Shown here in pieces: positions 16,524-24,731 of a stretch of 58,781 nucleotides of DNA. Both the position numbers and the translations under genes were made by a program. The notes beneath the pieces were generated by a model. It did no database searches, was not told where the DNA came from, and saw only the letters and a program-made list of their open reading frames with translations. Source of the stretch: Bacillota bacterium (GTDB lineage Bacteria; Bacillota; Bacilli; Paenibacillales; Paenibacillaceae); assembly GCA_023433615.1 (NCBI GenBank), contig JAEZCJ010000141.1, forward strand, positions 1 through 58,781, in the 5' to 3' direction. Within the stretch, counting starts at the first letter, position 1. Each line of letters starts with the position of its first letter.

Positions 16524-16829
16524 TTGATTAGCAATCCATTGGCGGGCCAGATCGCGCCGGTACGCATGCAGGGCCCGAGCGTTGCGCCTAAGGCGACGCC
16601 TGCTGAATTTACGCAGGATTTCGGTTCTTTCTTGCAGGATGCCATCGACGGCATTGCGGCACAGGAGCATAAGGTGCATGAGACGACGGACAAATTCATT
16701 ATCGGCCAAGCGGATGTATCCGAACTTATGATCATTTCCGAGCAAGCAAAATTGAGTCTCCAACTCACCACGCAGATCCGCAACAAAGTCATCGAGGCCT
16801 ATCACGAAGTAATGCGGATGCAAGTCTAA
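16524..16829 (+). CDS. fliE: Flagellar hook–basal body adaptor FliE
   Basis: 101 residues. A TTG start at 16524 is chosen because GGGGGG ends about 6 bases before it; the next ATG would be 14 codons in. FQ-type motif FTQDFGSFLQDAIDGIAAQE and the conserved tail KLSLQLTTQIRNKVIEAYHEVMRMQV identify FliE, which links the MS ring to the rod. Confidence 0.95.
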   Translation: MISNPLAGQIAPVRMQGPSVAPKATPAEFTQDFGSFLQDAIDGIAAQEHKVHETTDKFIIGQADVSELMIISEQAKLSLQLTTQIRNKVIEAYHEVMRMQV

Positions 16830-16870
16830 TCGCACTTTTGTCCCAGCAAAGTACCGGGTGAGGTGAAATC

Positions 16871-18445
16871 GTGAACGAGAAATTCGTCCAATATCGAGAC
16901 CGTACGGTCCAATATTGGCAGCAATTCAATAAGAAGCAGAAGATCATGCTCGCCGCGACCGTTGGCGGCCTCATCCTAGTCATTATCCTTCTGACTTATA
17001 TGTTCTCCAGGACGGAATACGAATTGGCGTTCCAGAATTTGGACACGACAGATGCCGCAGCGATCATTCAGCATCTCGAGGAATCGGGCGTGCCTTTCGA
17101 GCTCGGTCCGGATGGAACCAGTATTTCCGTGCCGGCCGCGATGGCGACGAAAGTGAAGCTCGACGTAGGCTCGCAGGGCATGGTGCAGAACGGCTCCATC
17201 GGCTTCGAGATCTTCAACGAAGGCGTATCGCAGTTCGGCATGACCGACAATGAATTCGACGTACGTTACCGCAATGCGCTGAACGGCGAAGTGCAGCAGC
17301 TTCTCAACAACATGATCGGCGTGCAGCGTACGAACGTACTGATTAATCTTCCGGAGGAATCCGTCTTCGCGGACAGCGAAAGGGAACTTGCATCCGCGTC
17401 GATCACGATGGAGTTCAAGCCCGGATTCCGACCGACGCAAGAGCAGATTGACGGGTACTACAATTTGGTGAAGACGGCCGTGCCTAACTTGCCGATTGAC
17501 AACATAACGATTTCCAGCCAAGAAGCGGAACTCGTCGCATCGGACAAGCTGAGCGGCGGCACGGGCTTTGCTTCATCCGCAGTCGAAGCGCAATTTCAGG
17601 TACAACGAAAGTATGAGAACGATCTGAAACGCAACATTCATCAATTCCTGGGTAAAATCATCGGCGGTGACAACTTGGTCATCAGCGTCGCCAGCACGAT
17701 GAACTTTGATCAGCGCACCTCGACCGAGAACAAAGTCGAGCCGCTGCCAGGAAGCAATAGCGGCATCGTCATCAGCGAGAACATCCAGAACAGCACGACT
17801 ACCGGTTCGAGCGGCCAAGCAGGCGGCGTCACCGGAACGGGCGAGACGGACGTACCCGGTTATCAAGCCGTGGACGGATCGAGCTCGACGAGCTCGGAAG
17901 ACTCTTCGCGGACCACCAACTACGAGATCAGCCGGATTCAGAGCCAAGTGATCTCCGCCCCATTCGTCGTGAAGGATCTGTCGATCGGGATCGGGGTGGC
18001 TGAGGGCGTATTGACGGACGAGAGCCGCGATATCGTGATGAGCTACCTGACGACGCTTGTTCGTACGCAGCTCGCCGAATCCGGTCAAGATTTGATGGAC
18101 GACACGATCGTATCGCGCAAGGTATCATTGATCTCGCAGCCGTTCGCCGAAGGCGCGGATGGTACAGCGTCGGCAGGACTGCCGCTCGGCTGGGCGATCG
18201 GGATCGGTGCATCGGCGCTGGCGGTTGGCGTCATTGCGGCCGTGGTGCTGATGAGAAGACGGAGACAAGCCGCGATCGCGGCGGCCGAAGAAGAATCGCT
18301 GCAGCCGGCGAAGGTGGAGCTGCCTACGATCGATCTCGATCAGGTGACGACCGAGAGCCAAATGCGCAAACAATTGGAACAATTCGCCAAGCGGAAGCCG
18401 GAAGACTTCGTCAACCTGCTGCGCACTTGGCTTGTGGATGAATAG
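16871..18445 (+). CDS. fliF: Flagellar MS-ring protein FliF
   Basis: 524 residues, GTG start behind GAGGTG. Transmembrane helices near residues 27–48 (IMLAATVGGLILVIILL) and 437–460 (LGWAIGIGASALAVGVIAA) flank the periplasmic-side ring-building domains. The acidic C-terminus (SQMRKQLEQFAKRKPEDFVNLLRTWLVDE) binds FliG. It forms the membrane ring on which the motor is assembled. Confidence 0.98.
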   Translation: MNEKFVQYRDRTVQYWQQFNKKQKIMLAATVGGLILVIILLTYMFSRTEYELAFQNLDTTDAAAIIQHLEESGVPFELGPDGTSISVPAAMATKVKLDVGSQGMVQNGSIGFEIFNEGVSQFGMTDNEFDVRYRNALNGEVQQLLNNMIGVQRTNVLINLPEESVFADSERELASASITMEFKPGFRPTQEQIDGYYNLVKTAVPNLPIDNITISSQEAELVASDKLSGGTGFASSAVEAQFQVQRKYENDLKRNIHQFLGKIIGGDNLVISVASTMNFDQRTSTENKVEPLPGSNSGIVISENIQNSTTTGSSGQAGGVTGTGETDVPGYQAVDGSSSTSSEDSSRTTNYEISRIQSQVISAPFVVKDLSIGIGVAEGVLTDESRDIVMSYLTTLVRTQLAESGQDLMDDTIVSRKVSLISQPFAEGADGTASAGLPLGWAIGIGASALAVGVIAAVVLMRRRRQAAIAAAEEESLQPAKVELPTIDLDQVTTESQMRKQLEQFAKRKPEDFVNLLRTWLVDE

Positions 18446-18462
18446 GTTAGGGGTGAATCGTA

Positions 18463-19482
18463 ATGGCTAGGGCATCGGCATTCCAAGGGCTTACCGGACG
18501 GCAAAAGGCAGCCATTCTGTTGATAACCCTGGGACCGGAAGTGTCTGCGCAGATTTTCAAGCATCTGCGCGACGAAGAGATCGAGCAACTAACGCTTGAG
18601 ATCGCCAATGTTCGCAAAGTCGACAGTCTGGATAAGGAAACGATTCTCTCGGAGTTCCATCAGATCTGCATGGCTCAGGAATATATCTCGCAAGGCGGCA
18701 TTCAGTACGCGAAGACGATCCTCGAGAAGGCGCTCGGCGAAGGCAAGGCGCTCGAGGTTATCAACCGTCTGACCGCTACGCTTCAAGTTAGACCGTTCGA
18801 TTTTGCAAGGAAGGCCGATCCGACGCAGATTCTCAACTTCATTCAGAACGAGAATGCGCAGACGATCGCCTTGGTATTGTCTTATCTGCAAGCGGAACAA
18901 GCGTCCGCGATCCTCTCCTCGCTTCCGCAGGAGAAGCAGGCGGAGGTCGCGAGAAGAATCGCGCTGATGGACAGCACGTCGCCGGAGGTCATCTCGCAAG
19001 TCGAGCGCGTGCTGGAGCAGAAGCTCTCCTCGACCGTCACGCAAGATTACACGATGGCAGGCGGCATCGAATCCATCGTACAGATCTTGAACGGCGTCGA
19101 CCGCGGGACGGAGCGTACGATTCTCGATTCGCTCGAGATTCAGGATCCGGAACTTGCGGAAGAGATCAAAAAACGGATGTTCGTCTTCGAGGACATCGTC
19201 AATATCGACAATCGTTCGATCCAGCGAATTATCCGCGACATCGAGAATGCCGACCTTCAACTTGCGCTTAAGGTGGCAAGCGAAGAGGTGCGGGAAGCGA
19301 TATTCCGCAACATGTCCAAACGGATGTCCGAAACATTCAAGGAAGAAATGGAGTTCATGGGCCCTGTCCGTCTGCGTGACGTAGAAGAAGCGCAGACACG
19401 CATCGTAGCGACGATCCGTAGGCTGGAGGAATCCGGTGAGATCATCATCGCGCGCGGCGGAGGAGATGATATCATTGTCTAA
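18463..19482 (+). CDS. fliG: Flagellar motor switch protein FliG
   Basis: 339 residues. The N-terminal domain (GRQKAAILLITLGPEVSAQIFKHL) binds FliF. The middle armadillo repeats include NEN..IALVLSYL and EVARRIALMD. The C-terminal domain, with charged helix MSKRMSETFKEEMEFMGPVRLRDVEEAQ, contacts the stator MotA. It transmits torque in the C-ring. The end overlaps the fliH start by 8 bases. Confidence 0.98.
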   Translation: MARASAFQGLTGRQKAAILLITLGPEVSAQIFKHLRDEEIEQLTLEIANVRKVDSLDKETILSEFHQICMAQEYISQGGIQYAKTILEKALGEGKALEVINRLTATLQVRPFDFARKADPTQILNFIQNENAQTIALVLSYLQAEQASAILSSLPQEKQAEVARRIALMDSTSPEVISQVERVLEQKLSSTVTQDYTMAGGIESIVQILNGVDRGTERTILDSLEIQDPELAEEIKKRMFVFEDIVNIDNRSIQRIIRDIENADLQLALKVASEEVREAIFRNMSKRMSETFKEEMEFMGPVRLRDVEEAQTRIVATIRRLEESGEIIIARGGGDDIIV

Positions 19483-20320
19483 TTTGATTAAATCTTCCCA
19501 TGTGATATCGATTGAAGATTTGAAACGACTCGAATGGGTGAAACAGCAGCATTATGCCGCGATGCATCAAGAGACGGCCGGCAACGAAGAGGATGCGTCG
19601 ACTCCCGACGAGCAGACCGTCACGTTGAAGAACCAGATTCTGCAGGATGCCGAAGCGTTCGCGGAGGAACGTGTCCGTCAAGCTTCCGAAGAAGCGGCAC
19701 AACGAATGCGGGATGCCGAAACGCAGATTGCGGGCTGGTGGCAAGAGCGGCGGTCGCAAGATCTTGAGTTAACCGAATCGGCAAGGCAAGCCGGTTATGA
19801 GCAAGGGTATGCCGAAGGGTACTCGCAAGCCGAAGAAGAAGTCCGGCTGCAATGGGAAGCCCGCATGCAAGAGGCGAAGCTTCTGCTGGAGCATGCTTAC
19901 TTAATGAAAGAACAGATCATTCAAGAAGCGGAGCCGTTCCTGGTCGAGCTGAGCACGGCAATTGCGGAGAAGGTCATCGCCAAGGAAGTAGAGGCGTCCC
20001 CGTTGCTCGCCATCGAGCTCGCCAAAAAATCGTTATCTCGCAGACGGGAGCAAGGCGTAATCGCGCTCTGCGTGTCGCCGTCGCAATTGGCCTTCGTTCA
20101 AGCGGCTCGCGAGGAATTGAGTCTAGCGATCGATTCGCAGGCGGAGTTGCAAATATTACCGGATGCGACGGTTCGCGATCATGGCTGCGTAATCCGATCC
20201 TCCTTCGGCAGCATCGATGCCCGCATCGATACGCAGTTGGAAGAGATCAAGCGCGAACTAATCCAAATTTCGCTGCAGAGCGAAGAGCGGAGGCAACAGG
20301 ATGATAGGCTCGAAGCTTGA
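19475..20320 (+). CDS. fliH: Flagellar export ATPase regulator FliH
   Basis: 281 residues from a TTG start (MSNLIKSSHV), chosen because AGGAG lies 9 bases upstream; an ATG at 19466 abuts that RBS and is too close. A long Glu/Gln/Arg-rich coiled coil with GYEQGYAEGYSQAEEE, the GxxxG-like FliH repeat, leads into a C-terminal domain (VIAKEVEASPLLAIELAKKSL) that binds FliI. It holds the ATPase at the export gate. Overlaps fliG and fliI at its ends. Confidence 0.93.
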   Translation: MSNLIKSSHVISIEDLKRLEWVKQQHYAAMHQETAGNEEDASTPDEQTVTLKNQILQDAEAFAEERVRQASEEAAQRMRDAETQIAGWWQERRSQDLELTESARQAGYEQGYAEGYSQAEEEVRLQWEARMQEAKLLLEHAYLMKEQIIQEAEPFLVELSTAIAEKVIAKEVEASPLLAIELAKKSLSRRREQGVIALCVSPSQLAFVQAAREELSLAIDSQAELQILPDATVRDHGCVIRSSFGSIDARIDTQLEEIKRELIQISLQSEERRQQDDRLEA

Positions 20321-21626
20321 CGCAGCGCGGTATATCGAGCATCTGAGACCGATCGATCCCGTCCGCGTGAACGGCAAGGTGACCCAAGTCATCGGGCTCA
20401 CCGTCGAATCGGAAGGTCCGGATGCAAGCGTAGGCGATGTCTGTTATATCTACCCCGCCAAATCCGCCAAACCGCTGAAAGCGGAGGTAGTGGGCTTTCG
20501 CAACAATAAAGTTATTCTTATGCCGCTTGGCGATTTGCATGCGATAGGGCCGGGATGCGATGTCGTCGGCACAGGCAAGCCGCTCACGATCCAAGTCGGC
20601 TCGGAGCTGCTCGGCAAGGTGCTGGACGGGTTGGGACAGCCGCTGGACGGCTCTTTCATTCCGACACGCATGCCGCACTACTCAACGCATAACGCGCCGA
20701 GCAATCCATTGTTCCGGCCGCGCGTCACCGAGCCGCTCGGCATCGGCGTCCGCGCCATCGACGGTTTGCTCACCGTAGGACAAGGCCAGCGCGTCGGGAT
20801 CTTCGCCGGGTCGGGCGTCGGCAAGAGTACCTTGCTCGGCATGATCGCCCGCAATACGTCAGCTGATGTCAACGTCATCGCGCTCATCGGCGAGCGGGGC
20901 CGCGAGGTTCTCGAATTTATCGAGAAGGACTTGGGCCCCGAGGGGCTGGCGCGGTCGGTAGTCGTCGTTGCGACGTCAGACCAGCCGGCGTTGATTCGTA
21001 TCAAGGGCGCGCTGATCGCGACGACGATCGCGGAATATTTTCGCGACCGAGGGCTGAACGTCATGCTGATGATGGACTCGGTAACCCGCTTCGCGATGGC
21101 GCAGCGCGAGGTCGGACTCGCAATCGGCGAACCTCCGGCCACAAGAGGCTACACGCCTTCCGTATTCGCGATGCTGCCGAAGCTGCTAGAGCGTGCCGGC
21201 ACGGGACCGACGGGCTCCATCACGGCGTTCTACACGGTATTGGTCGACGGCGATGACATGAATGAACCGATCGCCGATGCCGTGCGCGGCATTCTGGACG
21301 GTCATATCGTGCTCAGCCGAAGCTTGGCCAACAAGGGACACTTCCCGGCGATTGACGTGCTGGCTTCCGTCAGCCGCGTCATGAACGATATCGTTCCCGA
21401 GGCGCATCAGGATGCGGCGAATGAGCTGAAGCGGCTGCTCTCTATCTATAGAGATTCGGAAGACTTGATCAATATCGGGGCGTACCAGCGAGGTTCGAAT
21501 GCGCAGATCGACCGCGCGATTCAGCATTACGATGCGATACGCGCTTTTTCTACACAGAAGACGAACGAGAAAGTCGTATTCACGACAGCGCAAGAACGGC
21601 TAATATCTGAATTCAACGGAGGCTGA
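20301..21626 (+). CDS. fliI: Flagellum-specific export ATPase FliI
   Basis: 441 residues. F1-beta-like ATPase with Walker A GIFAGSGVGKSTLLGMIAR near residue 170, ALIGERGREV, Walker B region NVMLMMDSVTRFAMAQREVGLAIGEPPATRGY and GSITAFYTVLVDGDDMNEPI. It energises unfolding and loading of export substrates. The ATG is preceded by GGAGGCAACAGG inside the end of fliH. Confidence 0.98.
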   Translation: MIGSKLDAARYIEHLRPIDPVRVNGKVTQVIGLTVESEGPDASVGDVCYIYPAKSAKPLKAEVVGFRNNKVILMPLGDLHAIGPGCDVVGTGKPLTIQVGSELLGKVLDGLGQPLDGSFIPTRMPHYSTHNAPSNPLFRPRVTEPLGIGVRAIDGLLTVGQGQRVGIFAGSGVGKSTLLGMIARNTSADVNVIALIGERGREVLEFIEKDLGPEGLARSVVVVATSDQPALIRIKGALIATTIAEYFRDRGLNVMLMMDSVTRFAMAQREVGLAIGEPPATRGYTPSVFAMLPKLLERAGTGPTGSITAFYTVLVDGDDMNEPIADAVRGILDGHIVLSRSLANKGHFPAIDVLASVSRVMNDIVPEAHQDAANELKRLLSIYRDSEDLINIGAYQRGSNAQIDRAIQHYDAIRAFSTQKTNEKVVFTTAQERLISEFNGG

Positions 21627-21634
21627 ATGCCGGA

Positions 21635-22084
21635 ATGCCTAAGTACCGTTACCCGTACCAGAAGATCGTTGATCTCAAGAAGAGCGAGAAAACGCAGGCC
21701 GAGTGGATGCTGTCTGCCGCGATCGGCAAGCTGCAAGCCGAAGAACAATCGCTCGAACAGCTGACGGCTGATCGCCATGCATGGCTCGAGCATCTACAGA
21801 CGGCTGCCGGCGGCGGAGCTCCTCTATCCGAGCTTCAGATGGTACAGGGCTATGTGGATTACCTCGAGACCGCGATTGCCCGCAAGATGCAGGATGTCGA
21901 GCTCGCGATGGCTGAAGTGTCCCGTAAGCAATCGGCTTTGTCTGACACGATGAAGGACGAGAAGGTATGGCTCAAGGCGAAGGAGAAGTCACTCCAGAAA
22001 TTCATGCATACGGCACTGGTGAAGGAGCAGAACGAGCTGGACGAAATGGCAACGGTTCGGTTCTTGCTTCCCAGCCACGGCTAG
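21635..22084 (+). CDS. fliJ: Flagellar export chaperone FliJ
   Basis: 149 residues, predicted all-helical coiled coil (YQKIVDLKKSEKTQAEWMLSAAIGKLQAEEQSLEQL … EKVWLKAKEKSLQKFMHTALVKEQNELDEMATVRF). Size and position directly after fliI fit FliJ, the stalk that contacts the FliI ring and FlhA. Sequence is weakly conserved, so the call rests on context plus coiled-coil pattern. Confidence 0.92.
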   Translation: MPKYRYPYQKIVDLKKSEKTQAEWMLSAAIGKLQAEEQSLEQLTADRHAWLEHLQTAAGGGAPLSELQMVQGYVDYLETAIARKMQDVELAMAEVSRKQSALSDTMKDEKVWLKAKEKSLQKFMHTALVKEQNELDEMATVRFLLPSHG

Positions 22085-22151
22085 TTGCAGCACATCATGA
22101 GCAGCTGTCCGAGAGGGCAGCGCCTTAAGGATCCGGAAGGGAGGAATCAAC

Positions 22152-23054
22152 ATGGCAGAGGTGGAAGCAGGCAGATCGTACAGCGGCATGGAACGATTCA
22201 TGTTCTTCCTGACGCCGATTCTATTCACCTTGGTCCTGCTGGGCGTACTGCTCACGTTATTCAATGTCGACTTGCGGAATCGGTTCCTGGAAGCGGGCAA
22301 TAAGGTGCCGTTCCTGGAGAGCATATTGCCGGAGGCCCCGGCCGCAGAGGGCGAGGTTGTCACCGACGCGGCCATACGCGAGACGAATACTTCGGAGAAG
22401 ATCGCGGAGCTCGAGGCGCTGCTTGCGGCTAAGGAAATCGAAGTCACGCAGTTGGCATCGGCCAATACCCAGCAGGAGCAGACGATCGCGGAACTACAGG
22501 CCCAGCTCGAGCAATTGAGTCAGATCGGGCAAGAGAAGCAGCTTGACGATGAGGCCTATCAAACACGCATCACGGAGCTTGCATCCATGTTCGGGCAGAT
22601 CACGCCGAGTAAGGCAGCCCCGATCTTGCAGAGCATGACGCTCGAAGAGATGGTGCTCATCATGGATGCGATGCGTCCGGAAATCCGCGTGGCAGTGATG
22701 GAGAAGATGGCACCTGCACGCGCTGCAGAGGCCACCGTAATGCTGAAGGATACCGTGTCGGCCAAGGATCGGCAGATCGCCGCTCTCCAAGCCAGGTTGA
22801 ACGAACAGACGCCAGCGACGGGGCAAGCCAATCCTTACCTTGACGATGCACAGCTTAGCGGCACGTTCAACAATATGGCGCCTGACAGCGCGGCTGCGCT
22901 GCTGCTGCAGATGGCAGAGGTCAGCCCTGCCAAGACCTTGCAGATTCTTAATACCGTAGACGACGCCTCGCGATCGGAGATTATTGCCGAGATGAGCGAG
23001 TTGAACGAGAAGTATACCGCGCAATTGGTTGCCAAGCTCATGGCGGGACGCTAA
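22152..23054 (+). CDS. YlxF-like flagellar operon membrane protein with MgtE-N-like domain
   Basis: 300 residues. One membrane helix at ~17–38 (MFFLTPILFTLVLLGVLLTLF), a coiled coil at ~75–130 (IAELEALLAAKEIEVTQLA…), then two helical MgtE-intracellular-domain-like repeats (FGQITPSKAAPILQSMTLEEMVLIMDAM; FNNMAPDSAAALLLQMAEVSPAKTLQIL). This is the layout of YlxF/MotE-type proteins, which stabilise the stator or rod in some bacteria. It normally precedes fliK directly; here the RCC1 gene intervenes. Confidence 0.85.
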   Translation: MAEVEAGRSYSGMERFMFFLTPILFTLVLLGVLLTLFNVDLRNRFLEAGNKVPFLESILPEAPAAEGEVVTDAAIRETNTSEKIAELEALLAAKEIEVTQLASANTQQEQTIAELQAQLEQLSQIGQEKQLDDEAYQTRITELASMFGQITPSKAAPILQSMTLEEMVLIMDAMRPEIRVAVMEKMAPARAAEATVMLKDTVSAKDRQIAALQARLNEQTPATGQANPYLDDAQLSGTFNNMAPDSAAALLLQMAEVSPAKTLQILNTVDDASRSEIIAEMSELNEKYTAQLVAKLMAGR

Positions 23055-23076
23055 GAAGTTATGACAGATTTGCATA

Positions 23077-23092
23077 ATGAAGGGAGGTGAGA
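23077..23092 (+). repeat. Left copy of a 16-bp direct repeat that contains an RBS
   Basis: ATGAAGGGAGGTGAGA matches 24711–24726 at 15 of 16 bases. The two copies bracket the AT-rich RCC1 gene. The right copy is the working fliK RBS; the left copy has no start codon at a useful distance. Confidence 0.8.
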
Positions 23093-23102
23093 GTCGATTA
23101 GA

Positions 23103-23130
23103 TTGCGGCTGTGTTGAACTCATCTAAGAT
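23103..23130 (+). promoter_or_regulatory. Possible sigma-A promoter of the RCC1-repeat gene
   Basis: TTGCGG, 16 bp, TAAGAT, located between the left repeat copy and the gene. Each hexamer matches only partly, so this is a candidate only. Confidence 0.35.
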
Positions 23131-23190
23131 AAACAAAAGGAGACTCGATTATTTACTAGTCATCAAATTCTTGCGATTGGAGTGGATTTC

Positions 23191-24657
23191 TTGATCAAGA
23201 GATTATTTACAGTACTATTACTTCTAGTAGTCACATCTTCTGCCTTAAGTATTACAGAGGTAAGTGCAACCACTTCGGTTTCACCGAAAGTAGCACCTGG
23301 ACTAAACAGTTCTTATGCCCTGAAGAGCGATGGGACAGTGTGGGCATGGGGAAGAGGAACTGACGGCAGATTAGGTATCGGGAATACAACAAGCCAATCG
23401 CTTCCAGTTCAAATTCCATCATTAAGCAATGTGATTGATATTGCTGCAGGGGAATCACATGCAGTAGCGTTGAAAGCAGATGGCACAGTTTGGGCATGGG
23501 GTAACAATCCAGTTGGTCAGGTAGGTGATGGCACCACCAGTGACAGGCATACTCCAGTTCAAATAAGCCTCAGTTCAGTTATAGCAATTGAATCGTTTGG
23601 CGATTCGAATCTAGCATTGAAGAGTGATGGTACTGTCTGGGGATGGGGCTCTAATGCTTATAGGCAGCTTGGTATTGGGAACATTAGTTCTTCCCAAAAG
23701 ACGCCAGTTCAAGTTCACACGGTAAACAATGTAGTAGATATCGCAATCGGCTTAAAAAATGGTGCGGCACTTTCAAATGCTGGGGTGCTGTGGACTTGGG
23801 GAGACAATAACGATGGTCAGATAGGAGACGGAACTACAACGGATCGTCCATCTCCAGTCGCAATTTCAGGTATTACTTCAGTACATTCCATTGCATCCGG
23901 AAGTAATAACATAATGGCATTAAAGACGGATGGCACACTTTGGAACTGGGGCAACGAGTATGCGAATGGAATTACTAATATCGTGCAATATAGAGTCCCT
24001 ACACAAATCCCCTCGATTCAGAATGTTGCGAGCTTCTCGACCCATTCTGGAAGGGTTACTGCAATAAAGACGGATGGGACGATGTGGTCGTTTGGGTATA
24101 ATTCAGCAGGAACAAATGGTGTTGGTGATAGTACTGTTCTATCGATATATCGATTACCTCATCAAGTTGTGATCTCTGATCTAACAACACCTTTGGTGGA
24201 TATGATATTTATCAAATCTGGAGACAGTCATAGTATGGCTGTAAAAGCCGATGGTACTGTATGGACTTGGGGAACAAATACTTATGGAAAGCTTGGAGAC
24301 GGAACTACTACGAATAGGAATTATGCTGTTCAAGTATCGGGATTAAATTTACTTGGAGATATGATTACGCTGAACCAATCTGTTAATGTCTCGGTCGGCG
24401 TGGGGGAGTCCAAGGGATTTGCGTTTGTTGCCCCGTTCACGGGAACGGTTACATTCAGCACCAGCTTTTGGCAAACAAACTGTGATCCAATGCTAACATT
24501 GTATGATAGCCTCGGTAATCAGTTGGCGTTCAATGACGATGACCCAGGTTCATTATATGAAACTCTCCCATATTCAGTAGTCGCAGGTCAGACTTATTAT
24601 ATTGAAGTAAGCGGGTATAACTCTTCAGCAGCTGATTGCGTATTATCGGTGGTATAG
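23191..24657 (+). CDS. Secreted RCC1-repeat protein with C-terminal PPC-like domain
   Basis: 488 residues from TTG 23191, placed 8 bases after GGAG; a GTG at 23182 overlaps that RBS and is less likely. Signal peptide MIKRLFTVLLLLVVTSS…ATT. About seven RCC1/ATS1 repeats (LKSDGTVWAWG, LKADGTVWAWG, LKTDGTLWNWG, VKADGTVWTWG) should form a beta-propeller. The last ~95 residues (GESKGFAFVAPFTGTVTFST … VAGQTYYIEVSGYNSS) look like a bacterial pre-peptidase C-terminal domain. It is clearly more AT-rich than its neighbours (24 G/C in 60 bases at 23881–23940). No known flagellar role; likely a recent arrival binding something at the surface. Confidence 0.88.
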   Translation: MIKRLFTVLLLLVVTSSALSITEVSATTSVSPKVAPGLNSSYALKSDGTVWAWGRGTDGRLGIGNTTSQSLPVQIPSLSNVIDIAAGESHAVALKADGTVWAWGNNPVGQVGDGTTSDRHTPVQISLSSVIAIESFGDSNLALKSDGTVWGWGSNAYRQLGIGNISSSQKTPVQVHTVNNVVDIAIGLKNGAALSNAGVLWTWGDNNDGQIGDGTTTDRPSPVAISGITSVHSIASGSNNIMALKTDGTLWNWGNEYANGITNIVQYRVPTQIPSIQNVASFSTHSGRVTAIKTDGTMWSFGYNSAGTNGVGDSTVLSIYRLPHQVVISDLTTPLVDMIFIKSGDSHSMAVKADGTVWTWGTNTYGKLGDGTTTNRNYAVQVSGLNLLGDMITLNQSVNVSVGVGESKGFAFVAPFTGTVTFSTSFWQTNCDPMLTLYDSLGNQLAFNDDDPGSLYETLPYSVVAGQTYYIEVSGYNSSAADCVLSVV

Positions 24658-24666
24658 AGGAATTTT

Positions 24667-24710
24667 GAGTATGTGCCATCGGAGTCTATTGAGTTTGGTG
24701 GCACATACTC
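24667..24710 (+). terminator. Perfect 12-bp hairpin after the RCC1-repeat gene
   Basis: GAGTATGTGCCA (24667–24678) pairs exactly with TGGCACATACTC (24699–24710), loop 20 bases, no T-run. It ends one base before the right direct repeat, so it may be part of the inserted cassette. Confidence 0.6.
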
Positions 24711-24726
24711 ATGAAAGGAGGTGAGA
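24711..24726 (+). repeat. Right copy of the 16-bp direct repeat; fliK RBS
   Basis: ATGAAAGGAGGTGAGA, 15 of 16 identical to 23077–23092. AAAGGAGGTG is the Shine-Dalgarno of fliK. Confidence 0.8.
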
Positions 24727-24731
24727 ATAAG

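Noticed and set aside
23182..23190. GTG start of the RCC1 protein
   Set aside because: It overlaps the GGAG that best serves as RBS for the TTG at 23191, which gives a clean signal peptide.
23881..24300. RCC1 repeats as a DNA tandem-repeat or CRISPR-like array
   Set aside because: The periodicity is at the protein level (LK.DGTVW.WG) with diverged DNA; there are no constant direct repeats or spacers.
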